This document shows, piece after piece, positions 1-5,278 of a DNA stretch of 10,226 bases. The position numbers and the translations under genes were made by a program. Within the stretch, counting starts at the first letter, position 1, and each line of letters opens with the position of its first letter. The stretch lies in assembly GCA_023249165.1 (NCBI GenBank), contig JAHFDE010000073.1, positions 1 to 10,226 of the forward strand. The letters are read 5' to 3'. This stretch comes from Candidatus Methylomirabilota bacterium. Its GTDB lineage: Bacteria; Methylomirabilota; Methylomirabilia; Methylomirabilales; CSP1-5. Under the pieces are notes generated by a model, which was not told the DNA's origin, did no database searches, and saw only the letters and a list, made by a program, of their open reading frames with translations.

Positions 1-226
1 GTGTATTCTGGGCGATCAGGGTCTCGGCGGCCACGAAGCGCCGATAGAGGCCGGATCCCATTTCCGTCTCGTAGTAATCGGTGAAGGAGAAGGGGAAGAC
101 CTCGCTCTTCAGGTCGAGGAGACCGAAGGCTGCACTCAGGGACGATTCGACCGCTGCGAGAAGGCTTTCCGGTGCGAGGATGGCGATGAAAAGCTTGGCC
201 TTTCGTGCCCCCGGAGCTTCTTTCAC
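1..226 (-). CDS. DUF4416 family protein, N-terminal part (runs off window)
   Basis: The minus strand reads an uninterrupted 75-codon frame to the window edge. It holds KLFIAILAPE near residues 11-20, FPFSFTDYYETEMG near 43-56 and RRFVAAETLI near 61-70. I recognise this pattern (a KLF start, then an F-DYY-EMG block, then RFV) as the DUF4416 family, whose function is unknown. I chose GTG at 226 because a GGGGGA purine stretch lies about 7 nt upstream and because family members normally begin about ten residues before KLF. An in-frame ATG at 283 would add 19 atypical residues. The gene is divergent from the amidase operon. The family call is from memory of its motifs; the C-terminal part is outside the window. 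Confidence 0.72.
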   Translation of the reverse strand, partial: MKEAPGARKAKLFIAILAPESLLAAVESSLSAAFGLLDLKSEVFPFSFTDYYETEMGSGLYRRFVAAETLIAQNT

Positions 227-298
227 CGTCTTATCCCCCGTGATGCTCGACCGCGAACAATATATCCTGAAATGTCCCCTCATCCAAATTTTAGTTTC

Positions 299-327
299 TT
301 GACAGGCCCTTACATGTATGTTATTCA
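299..327 (+). promoter_or_regulatory. Sigma70-like promoter for the amidase operon
   Basis: A perfect -35 TTGACA at 299-304 is followed by 17 nt and TATTCA at 322-327, with a TG at 319-320 giving an extended -10. The -10 itself is only a partial match to TATAAT. Transcription would start near 334, which puts the upstream ATG codons at 318 and 327 outside the transcript and supports the ATG at 369. The rest of the divergent gap (227-368) shows nothing else I can name, and I found no matching promoter for the minus-strand DUF4416 gene. Confidence 0.55.
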
Positions 328-368
328 TGCTGGACATGAAGGTTTGCCTCCGAAGAGGACGGGACCGG

Positions 369-1925
369 ATGCGTAAGCTATCTGTGATCCTCGTAGGGAT
401 GACGGCGTCCCTTCTCCTCGCTCATCTCGCCTGGCCGGGGGAGATCGAGATCCTCTACGAAGGGCAAAGGAAGGTTGTCACCACCGAACTGGTGAGCGGT
501 CGGGAGTACGTGCCCCTTGCCCAAGTGGCAAAAATCACGGGAGGAGGGGTCCTGAGGGATGGGCTGCGGGTGAACGGCGTGACCTTCCGCCTGGTGGAAG
601 GCGAGCCAGGGGTCGTCGTCGGGGATACGACCTTTCTCCTCACGGCCCCTCCGGTGAAACAGCGGGGGGCCTTCTGGGTTCCTGTCGAGTTTCTCGTCCG
701 GGCGCTCGAGGCCCGGTACGGCGAAGGACGGGTCTACTGGAATAGGTCCGGCGGCGTGGTCTGGCTGGGGAAGGAGCGGTATAACCTTCGTCTGCTGCGA
801 CACCACGCCTATCCCGACTATACCCGATTGGTGATTGAGGCGCTGACACCACTCAATTTCCGTGTGCAGGAGGACAGTAACGCTCAGCTCAGCCTCCGGA
901 TCGAAGGCGGCATCCTGTCGCCCATGCTCTCCGAGGCCGTTCGGATCAACGATGGCGTCGTCGAGATGGTGGAGCCGACGCAAGGGCAGGGGGAGGCGAT
1001 CTTTCGTATTCACCGGGATGCCTTCGGGGGCCTGACCCGGACCTTTGCCCTCAATAACCCTGAACGGATTGTCGTCGATCTCTACCGGGCCAAGGCTGCA
1101 GCCGCCCAGCCCCCGCCCGAGACTCCGCCCGCCCGCCCGTCGCCCCGCGCCCCGTCGGCAGCCCCCGCCGCGCCCCCGGTGACGGGTCTCAGGACCATCG
1201 CCATCGATCCCGGTCACGGCGGGCGGGATACGGGAGCCATCGGACCCAACGGTCTGCAGGAGAAGGACGTCGTCTTAGACATTGGGCTGAAACTCCGCCG
1301 TCTGATTCAAGAGCGGTTGGGGATCCGGGTGGTCATGACCCGGACGGAGGATGTCTTTGTCCCGCTCGAAGAGCGGACCGCCATTGCCAACCGGGCCAAG
1401 GCCGATTTCTTCATCAGCATCCATGTCAACGCCGCTCATCGCAGCAAGGCTCAGGGGTTCGAGACCTACTTCTTGAGCCGAGAGCCCTCGGACAGCTCCG
1501 CGAGGGCCTCCGCCATCCGGGAGAACCTGTCGGTGAATCTCGGGGGACTCAGGCCGAAAGAGGAAGACGCCCTGAGAGCCATCCTCTGGGACATGGCCAA
1601 CACCCTCTACCTGAAGGAGTCCAGCGAGCTGGCGCAGATCCTCCTCGACGAGCTCGACAAGATTCTCAATGTCGACAATCGAGGGGTAAAGTCGGCCCCC
1701 TTCTTCGTCCTGATGGGGGCCGCCATGCCAGCAGTCCTCTTGGAGGTGGCCTTCATCTCCAACCCGAAGGAGGAAAAGAACCTCCAAGCCGAAGGGTACA
1801 AGGACCGGGTCGCTGAGGCTCTCTATGCGGGGATCGTCCGCTTCAAGGACCGCTACGAGCGACGTCTGGGGCTCGTCCCTCCTGCATCCGGTCGGTCGGT
1901 TGAGACGGCCAAGGCCAAGAGGTAG
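369..1925 (+). CDS. N-acetylmuramoyl-L-alanine amidase (AmiC-like, AMIN + Amidase_3)
   Basis: This is a zinc amidase that cuts the lactyl-amide bond between muramic acid and the stem peptide, acting outside the inner membrane during cell separation. From ATG 369 it is 518 residues. A signal peptide spans about 1-22 (MRK, then a hydrophobic run). Next come a copper-amine-oxidase-N-like domain (about 24-134, with GREYVPL and FWVPVEFL), an AMIN domain (about 139-240, ending PERIVVDLYR), a Pro/Ala-rich linker (about 241-273) and a C-terminal Amidase_3 domain. Zinc ligands are visible as H283 in DPGHGG, E298 in LQEKDV and H352 in SIHVNA; the catalytic Glu is E459 in LLEVAFISN. The 369 start is favoured over in-frame ATGs at 318, 327 and 336 because AAGAGGA lies 9 nt upstream and the signal peptide then begins cleanly. 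It is the first gene of the operon with the GerMN gene 6 nt downstream. AMIN suggests targeting to the septum or peptidoglycan; AmiB/AmiC-type paralogy cannot be resolved here. Confidence 0.93.
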   Translation: MRKLSVILVGMTASLLLAHLAWPGEIEILYEGQRKVVTTELVSGREYVPLAQVAKITGGGVLRDGLRVNGVTFRLVEGEPGVVVGDTTFLLTAPPVKQRGAFWVPVEFLVRALEARYGEGRVYWNRSGGVVWLGKERYNLRLLRHHAYPDYTRLVIEALTPLNFRVQEDSNAQLSLRIEGGILSPMLSEAVRINDGVVEMVEPTQGQGEAIFRIHRDAFGGLTRTFALNNPERIVVDLYRAKAAAAQPPPETPPARPSPRAPSAAPAAPPVTGLRTIAIDPGHGGRDTGAIGPNGLQEKDVVLDIGLKLRRLIQERLGIRVVMTRTEDVFVPLEERTAIANRAKADFFISIHVNAAHRSKAQGFETYFLSREPSDSSARASAIRENLSVNLGGLRPKEEDALRAILWDMANTLYLKESSELAQILLDELDKILNVDNRGVKSAPFFVLMGAAMPAVLLEVAFISNPKEEKNLQAEGYKDRVAEALYAGIVRFKDRYERRLGLVPPASGRSVETAKAKR

Positions 1926-1931
1926 AGGGAA

Positions 1932-2513
1932 ATGGCGCCCCTCCCGGATCGAAGGCTTCTCCTGGGCCTGCTTTTCCTCGTCGTTGTGGTGGGGACTCTC
2001 GGGTTTCTCCTGGGTCGAGTCCTCGCCCCACGGCCCCCGGAACCTCCGGGGTCTCCCGTTCAGGACGGAGGCGCGGTCGATGCCACCACTCGGCGCATCC
2101 GCCTGTTCTTCGCCGTCCCCAACGCGGATAGGCTTCAGGAAGAAGAGCGGACGATCCCCCGGGCCGCCTCGATAGTGGAGGAGGCAAAGCGGGCTGTGGC
2201 CGAGCTCATCAAGGGGCCCCAGACCGACCTCAACCCAACGATCCCGTCCGCCGTCGGGCTCCTGCAGCTCTATGTTGACGGCCGCGGGACCGCATACGTG
2301 GACTTCACGCGCGATCTTCAGACGAAACACCCCGGGGGGACCGGCGGCGAGCTTTTGACCATTTACTCCATCGTGGATACGCTCACCGCCAACTTTGGGG
2401 AAATCCAGCAGGTCAAGCTCCTCGTGGAGGGGTCCGAAATCCTGACGCTGGCCGGCCACATCGACACCCGGCGTCCCTTCAGGCCCCGCTACTCGTTTGA
2501 GAGGGTGCGATAG
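1932..2513 (+). CDS. GerMN domain protein, membrane-anchored
   Basis: This 193-residue protein has one hydrophobic segment at about 9-31, so it is probably anchored in the inner membrane with the rest outside the cytoplasm. A Pro-rich stretch (32-44) leads into a GerMN domain at about 55-178, recognisable from IRLFFAVPNAD, AVAELIKGP, TAYVDFTRDLQ and VKLLVEGSEI...LAGHID. GerMN is named for Bacillus subtilis GerM, a sporulation/germination protein; outside spore formers its role is not established, and nothing here implies sporulation. Its ATG is 6 nt after the amidase stop, with a purine-rich AGAGGGAA ribosome binding site across the junction, and its own stop TAG abuts the rph ATG. Its place between an amidase and rph suggests an envelope role by association only. 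Confidence 0.85.
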   Translation: MAPLPDRRLLLGLLFLVVVVGTLGFLLGRVLAPRPPEPPGSPVQDGGAVDATTRRIRLFFAVPNADRLQEEERTIPRAASIVEEAKRAVAELIKGPQTDLNPTIPSAVGLLQLYVDGRGTAYVDFTRDLQTKHPGGTGGELLTIYSIVDTLTANFGEIQQVKLLVEGSEILTLAGHIDTRRPFRPRYSFERVR

Positions 2514-3266
2514 ATGCGGGCGGGCGGCCGTAAAGATGAGGAGATGCGTCCGGTCACGATCACCCGGGGCTATCTCAAGTACGCCGAGGGGTCGGCCTTG
2601 ATCGAAGTCGGGGAGACCAAGGTCCTGTGCGCCGCCTCGGTGGAGGAGCGCGTTCCCCAGTTTCTCAAGGACTCGGGTCAGGGGTGGATTACCGCCGAAT
2701 ACGGATTGCTCCCCCGCTCCACGACCACGCGCACTCCCCGGGAGGTCGCGGCGGGGCGCGTGAGCGGCCGCACCTCTGAGATCCAACGGCTCGTCGGCCG
2801 ATCGCTCAGAGGCGTGGTTGATCTCAAGCGGCTGGGGGAGCGCACGATCGTCATCGACTGTGATGTGATCCAGGCCGATGGCGGGACGCGGGCCGCTGCG
2901 GTCACCGCCGGCTTTGTGGCCTTGGCGGATAGCGTGGCTCTGCTCCGGGACCAGGGCAAGGTCAAGGAGGACCCCCTGCTGGATTCTGTAGCAGCCATCA
3001 GCGTGGGCACCGTGGAGGGGCGCGTCCTCTTGGATCTCTGCTACGCCGAGGACGCCATCGCCGAAGTGGACATGAACGTGGTGATGACGGGAGCGGGGAG
3101 ATTCGTCGAGATTCAGGGCACGGCGGAGGAATCCCCCTTCAGCAAGGAGCAGCTCGACGCCATGTTGGCCGTCGCGGCCCGGGGAGTACGACAGCTCGTT
3201 CGGCTGCAGCAACGATTGCTCGCGGAGCGGCTCCAGACGGTCAAATTGCCCCTTGACAAGAGCTAA
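2514..3266 (+). CDS. rph: Ribonuclease PH
   Basis: RNase PH is a phosphorolytic 3'-to-5' exoribonuclease that trims tRNA 3' trailers, releasing nucleoside diphosphates, and normally acts as a hexamer. The 250-residue product has the family N-terminus (MR.GGRKDEEMRPVTITRGYL), GWITAEYGLLPR at about 58-68, the phosphate-binding R86 in GRTSEIQR, and GGTR at 123-126. The paired acidic residues D180 and D186 lie in YAEDAIAEVDMNVV. The length matches the family. ATG 2514 directly follows the GerMN stop (TAGATG), with GAGAGGG just upstream, so translation is probably coupled. The gerM-rph-rdgB order is the same as gerM-rph-ysnA in B. subtilis. The gene lies about 740 bp before a cluster of seven tRNAs, its natural substrates; because all seven encode CCA, its trimming would have to stop at CCA. 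Confidence 0.97.
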   Translation: MRAGGRKDEEMRPVTITRGYLKYAEGSALIEVGETKVLCAASVEERVPQFLKDSGQGWITAEYGLLPRSTTTRTPREVAAGRVSGRTSEIQRLVGRSLRGVVDLKRLGERTIVIDCDVIQADGGTRAAAVTAGFVALADSVALLRDQGKVKEDPLLDSVAAISVGTVEGRVLLDLCYAEDAIAEVDMNVVMTGAGRFVEIQGTAEESPFSKEQLDAMLAVAARGVRQLVRLQQRLLAERLQTVKLPLDKS

Positions 3267-3279
3267 CCCCGCGTCTACC

Positions 3280-3885
3280 ATGAAAATTGTCCTGGCGACG
3301 CGGAATCCTCACAAGCTCCGGGAGATTACCGCGATCGTTGGTGACCTTGGGGTAGAGTGGGTTCCGTATTCTACCCTTGCGGATGCACCGGTTCTGAAGG
3401 AGGAAGGCTCAAGCCTCCGGGAGAACGCCGCCGCGAAGGCCGAACGCGGAGTGGCCTTCACGGGCTGTGTTGCCCTCGCTGAGGATTCCGCCCTGGAGGT
3501 GGATGCCCTCGGTGGGGCCCCGGGGGTTCGTTCTTCTCGTTTCCTGGGGGAGGGGGCGACCGACGAAGATCGGATCCAGGAGATCCTCAAGCAGCTTCGG
3601 ACCTACCCCTGGCACGGACGGACCGCCCGTTTTCGTTGTGTGGTCGCCGTGGCCCAACCGGGGAGACCGACCGAGTTTGCCGAAGGGGTCTGTGAAGGGT
3701 ATATAGCGTGGGAGCCGAGGGGGACGGCCGGGTTCGGTTACGACCCCATTTTTTACGTCCACGAATATCGTCAGACGTTGGCCGAGATCGGGCCGGCCCT
3801 GAAAAACCGAATCAGTCATCGCGCCAAAGCCCTGGAGGCGTGTCGGGAGATCTTGATGCGGCTCAGGGACAGGGGGCGATCCTGA
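3280..3885 (+). CDS. rdgB: XTP/dITP pyrophosphatase (RdgB/HAM1)
   Basis: This house-cleaning enzyme hydrolyses non-canonical purine triphosphates (dITP, XTP, ITP) to the monophosphate and pyrophosphate, keeping them out of DNA and RNA. The 201-residue protein has TRNPHK (7-12), SLRENAAAKA (45-54), AEDSALEVDALGGAPGVRSS (67-86) with D69 as the likely general base, GFGYDPIF (151-158) and KNRISHRAKAL (175-185). The usual ADDSGLEVDAL reads AEDSALEVDAL, a mild Gly-to-Ala change. I chose ATG 3280, 13 nt after the rph stop, because the family begins M-K-I-V-L-A-T; an in-frame TTG at 3253 would overlap rph and add nine unusual residues. No strong ribosome binding site is visible, so coupling to rph is likely. 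It is the last protein gene before the tRNA cluster. Confidence 0.96.
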   Translation: MKIVLATRNPHKLREITAIVGDLGVEWVPYSTLADAPVLKEEGSSLRENAAAKAERGVAFTGCVALAEDSALEVDALGGAPGVRSSRFLGEGATDEDRIQEILKQLRTYPWHGRTARFRCVVAVAQPGRPTEFAEGVCEGYIAWEPRGTAGFGYDPIFYVHEYRQTLAEIGPALKNRISHRAKALEACREILMRLRDRGRS

Positions 3886-3899
3886 GGAGGGCATCGTCT

Positions 3900-3949
3900 C
3901 GGGGCGTGGTGCAGCCTGGGACCGCATCTCGCACTGGAGCGGGAGGGTC
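3900..3949 (+). pseudogene. Decayed 5' half of a tRNA-Pro gene
   Basis: Beginning 14 nt after the rdgB stop, the sequence repeats the 5' half of the intact tRNA-Pro found 103 nt downstream. It has the acceptor strand CGGGGCG, then TGGTGCAGCCTGG (one base different from the intact gene), an anticodon-stem-like CTCGC/GCGGG pair and GGGTCG. The 5' flank is duplicated too (GAGGAGGGCATC versus CGAGGGAGGCATC). The anticodon loop is the wrong size, and there is no matching T-arm or 3' acceptor strand, so it cannot be a working tRNA. It reads as the remains of a tandem duplication. Similarity was judged by eye. Confidence 0.55.
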
Positions 3950-3950
3950 G

Positions 3951-3989
3951 TCCCGCAACGCTCATAAGCGAAGTTCGGTCGGGGCGAGG
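3951..3989 (-). repeat. Inverted copy of tRNA-Pro 3' end plus downstream repeat unit
   Basis: Read in reverse complement, this stretch runs CTCGCCCCGACC..., then a diverged middle, then CGTTGCGGGA. It therefore matches the tRNA-Pro 3' end and the first 35-nt repeat unit (about 4068-4103). Twelve bases, GGTCGGGGCGAG, are perfectly complementary to CTCGCCCCGACC at the tRNA 3' end, and ten more (TCCCGCAACG) to CGTTGCGGGA; the middle differs by substitutions and about 2 nt. In a transcript it could pair across the tRNA. Part of the match could instead be another copy of the tRNA-Pro 5' acceptor strand CGGGGCG. Confidence 0.5.
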
Positions 3990-4002
3990 GAGGCATCATC
4001 AT

Positions 4003-4184
<182 letters not shown>

Positions 4185-4209
4185 CGGGACGTGTCGGGCG
4201 GAATCTCGT

Positions 4210-4287
4210 GCGCCTGTAGCTCAGCCCGGACAGAGCAACGGCCTCCGGAGCCGTGTGTCAGAGGTTCAAATCCTCTCAGGCGCGCCA
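4210..4287 (+). tRNA. tRNA-Arg (anticodon CCG)
   Basis: Acceptor GCGCCTG/CAGGCGC, D-arm GCTC/GAGC, anticodon stem ACGGC/GCCGT with loop CTCCGGA (CCG at 4245-4247), T-arm AGAGG-TTCAAAT-CCTCT, discriminator G and encoded CCA; 78 nt. It reads CGG codons, which are common in the neighbouring genes. The acceptor and T-stem sequences are the same as in tRNA-Arg(TCT) at 4801, suggesting the two are paralogues. A 5-bp hairpin CCGCC-AGA-GGCGG (4290-4302) follows 2 nt after CCA, without a T-run. Confidence 0.96.
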
Positions 4288-4303
4288 CACCGCCAGAGGC
4301 GGA

Positions 4304-4389
4304 GTTCATAGTTCAGGGTTCAGCGTTCAGGGTAGGGGGACGTAATCATATTTTTTCGACTCTGAACCACGAACCATGAACTATGAACC
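4304..4389 (+). repeat. Opposed GTTCANN heptamer arrays (long hairpin), Arg-His spacer
   Basis: Four heptamers, GTTCATA, GTTCAGG, GTTCAGC and GTTCAGG, run without gaps over 4304-4331. The opposite array, CTGAACC, ACGAACC, ATGAACT and ATGAACC, covers 4362-4389. The arms are complementary at about 23 of 28 positions by eye. The roughly 30-nt loop contains a T6 run (4351-4356). A 5-bp stem ACCGC/GCGGT with a GCAA tetraloop (4387-4400) ends one base before tRNA-His. I do not see a standard terminator, because the T-run lies inside the loop. Confidence 0.85.
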
Positions 4390-4400
4390 GCGCAAGCGGT

Positions 4401-4477
4401 GGTGAGCGTAGCTCAACGGTTAGAGCACTGGACTGTGGCTCCAGGGGTTGAGGGTTCGAATCCCTCCGTTCACCCCA
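4401..4477 (+). tRNA. tRNA-His (anticodon GTG)
   Basis: Acceptor GTGAGCG/CGTTCAC (one G-T pair), preceded by the histidine-specific extra G (G-1, 4401) facing discriminator C (4474). D-arm GCTC/GAGC, anticodon stem CTGGA/TCCAG with loop CTGTGGC (GTG), T-arm GAGGG-TTCGAAT-CCCTC and encoded CCA (4475-4477). It is the third intact tRNA of the cluster, enclosed by two hairpin-type repeat spacers. Confidence 0.97.
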
Positions 4478-4503
4478 GAGGAAATAGTGCTGAGGACTGA
4501 GTG

Positions 4504-4601
4504 GCTAGTTGTAAGCTAGAAGGCTGGAATGCTGGGAAGCTCAGAACACTCAAAGGCCAAGCGTTTGCATCCTAGCCTACTAGCTTTCTAGCGTTCCAGC
4601 G
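4504..4601 (+). repeat. Opposed octamer arrays (long hairpin), His-Arg spacer
   Basis: Four 8-nt units, GCTAGAAG, GCTGGAAT, GCTGGGAA and GCTCAGAA, run over 4515-4546, preceded by a looser GCTAGTTG. The opposite strand carries related units over about 4570-4601 (in reverse complement CGCTGGAA, CGCTAGAA, AGCTAGTA, GGCTAGGA). The arms match at about 18 of 24 positions in the best register I found. The unit is unrelated to GTTCANN and its period is 8 rather than 7, but the two-arm design is the same. Confidence 0.72.
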
Positions 4602-4609
4602 TGAAAGGG

Positions 4610-4686
<77 letters not shown>

Positions 4687-4693
4687 TGCAAAA

Positions 4694-4794
4694 CAGCAGT
4701 CAGCGATCAGCTGTCGGCAGTCAGCAGGAACATCTTGAGGACTCCGGGATTAGCTGATTGCTGATAGCGGACTGCGGACAGCGGTCAGCTTCAG
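4694..4794 (+). repeat. Opposed CAGCNNT heptamer arrays (long hairpin), Arg-Arg spacer
   Basis: Five 7-nt units over 4694-4728 read CAGCAGT, CAGCGAT, CAGCTGT, CGGCAGT and CAGCAGG. Opposed units over 4753-4787 read GCTGATT, GCTGATA, GCGGACT, GCGGACA and GCGGTCA, followed by GCTTCAG. The arms are complementary at about 20 of 28 positions in the register I checked. This is the third unrelated unit sequence used in the same two-arm layout within about 500 bp. Confidence 0.75.
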
Positions 4795-4800
4795 AGGGGG

Positions 4801-4876
<76 letters not shown>

Positions 4877-4891
4877 CCGCCGCTGCAAAGA

Positions 4892-4975
4892 CGTTCATGG
4901 TTCAGGGTTCATAGTTCATGGTGGCGGTATCGTGCGGGACTTTTGCTATGAACCATGAACCATTATCCCTGAACC
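4892..4975 (+). repeat. Opposed GTTCANN heptamer arrays (long hairpin), Arg-Lys spacer
   Basis: Left arm 4892-4919 consists of CGTTCAT, GGTTCAG, GGTTCAT and AGTTCAT. Right arm 4948-4975 consists of ATGAACC, ATGAACC, ATTATCC and CTGAACC. By eye 22 of 28 positions are complementary, with the inner units pairing almost perfectly and the third right-hand unit the most decayed. An outer ACCGCC (4876-4881) and GGCGGT (4923-4928) can also pair. It is the second of three spacers built from this unit. Confidence 0.85.
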
Positions 4976-4980
4976 GAAGG

Positions 4981-5057
<77 letters not shown>

Positions 5058-5062
5058 TAATA

Positions 5063-5156
5063 GGTTCATGGTTCAGGGTTCATCGTTCAGGGTTGAAAGG
5101 CGGTGGAATTCTGGTTCTTTTTCCGTCTCTGAACCATGAACCATTAACTCTGAACT
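5063..5156 (+). repeat. Opposed GTTCANN heptamer arrays (long hairpin), Lys-Leu spacer
   Basis: Left arm 5063-5090 has GGTTCAT, GGTTCAG, GGTTCAT and CGTTCAG, with a fifth decayed unit GGTTGAA (5091-5097). Right arm 5129-5156 has CTGAACC, ATGAACC, ATTAACT and CTGAACT. About 22 of 28 positions are complementary by eye. It is the third spacer with this unit, and the right arm runs straight into the perfect hairpin before tRNA-Leu. Confidence 0.85.
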
Positions 5157-5179
5157 CCATCGCGCACGAGGCGCGATGG
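5157..5179 (+). promoter_or_regulatory. Perfect 9-bp hairpin in front of tRNA-Leu
   Basis: CCATCGCGC (5157-5165) and GCGCGATGG (5171-5179) are exact reverse complements around the loop ACGAG. The stem ends 3 nt before the first base of tRNA-Leu. There is no T-run, so it is not an ordinary intrinsic terminator. Its function is unknown; a role in 5' leader folding or processing is inference. Confidence 0.7.
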
Positions 5180-5182
5180 CAC

Positions 5183-5266
5183 GCGAGAGTGGCGGAATGG
5201 CAGACGCGCGGGACTTAGGATCCCGTGGGTAAAACCGTGGGGGTTCAACTCCCCCCTCTCGCACCA
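5183..5266 (+). tRNA. tRNA-Leu (anticodon TAG)
   Basis: Class II tRNA of 84 nt: acceptor GCGAGAG/CTCTCGC, anticodon stem CGGGA/TCCCG with loop CTTAGGA (TAG), a long variable arm around GGG-TAAAA-CCG, T-arm GGGGG-TTCAACT-CCCCC, discriminator A and encoded CCA (5264-5266). It is the last tRNA of the cluster and ends only 12 nt before the trigger factor start codon. Confidence 0.96.
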
Positions 5267-5278
5267 AGAGACGCGGCG

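Noticed and set aside
378..1217. 279-codon minus-strand frame opposite the amidase
   Set aside because: Arg/Gly-rich antisense shadow of the amidase with no recognisable motif.
1275..3281. 668-codon open frame on the minus strand opposite the amidase, GerMN and rph genes
   Set aside because: It is the antisense shadow of three clearly recognised genes in GC-rich DNA. It lacks recognisable domains and shows the His/Arg/Pro/Gly-rich bias typical of such frames.
3900..3989. Functional eighth tRNA
   Set aside because: No 3' acceptor strand complementary to CGGGGCG, no proper T-arm, and an anticodon loop of wrong size.
4350..4356. Intrinsic terminator at the T6 run after tRNA-Arg(CCG)
   Set aside because: The T-run is in the loop between two repeat arms and is not directly preceded by a GC-rich stem; the 5-bp CCGCC-AGA-GGCGG hairpin is about 50 nt upstream.
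5093..5120. Promoter in the Lys-Leu spacer beginning TTGAAA
   Set aside because: The TTGAAA is part of a decayed heptamer and the hexamer 17 nt downstream (TCTTTT) is a poor -10.
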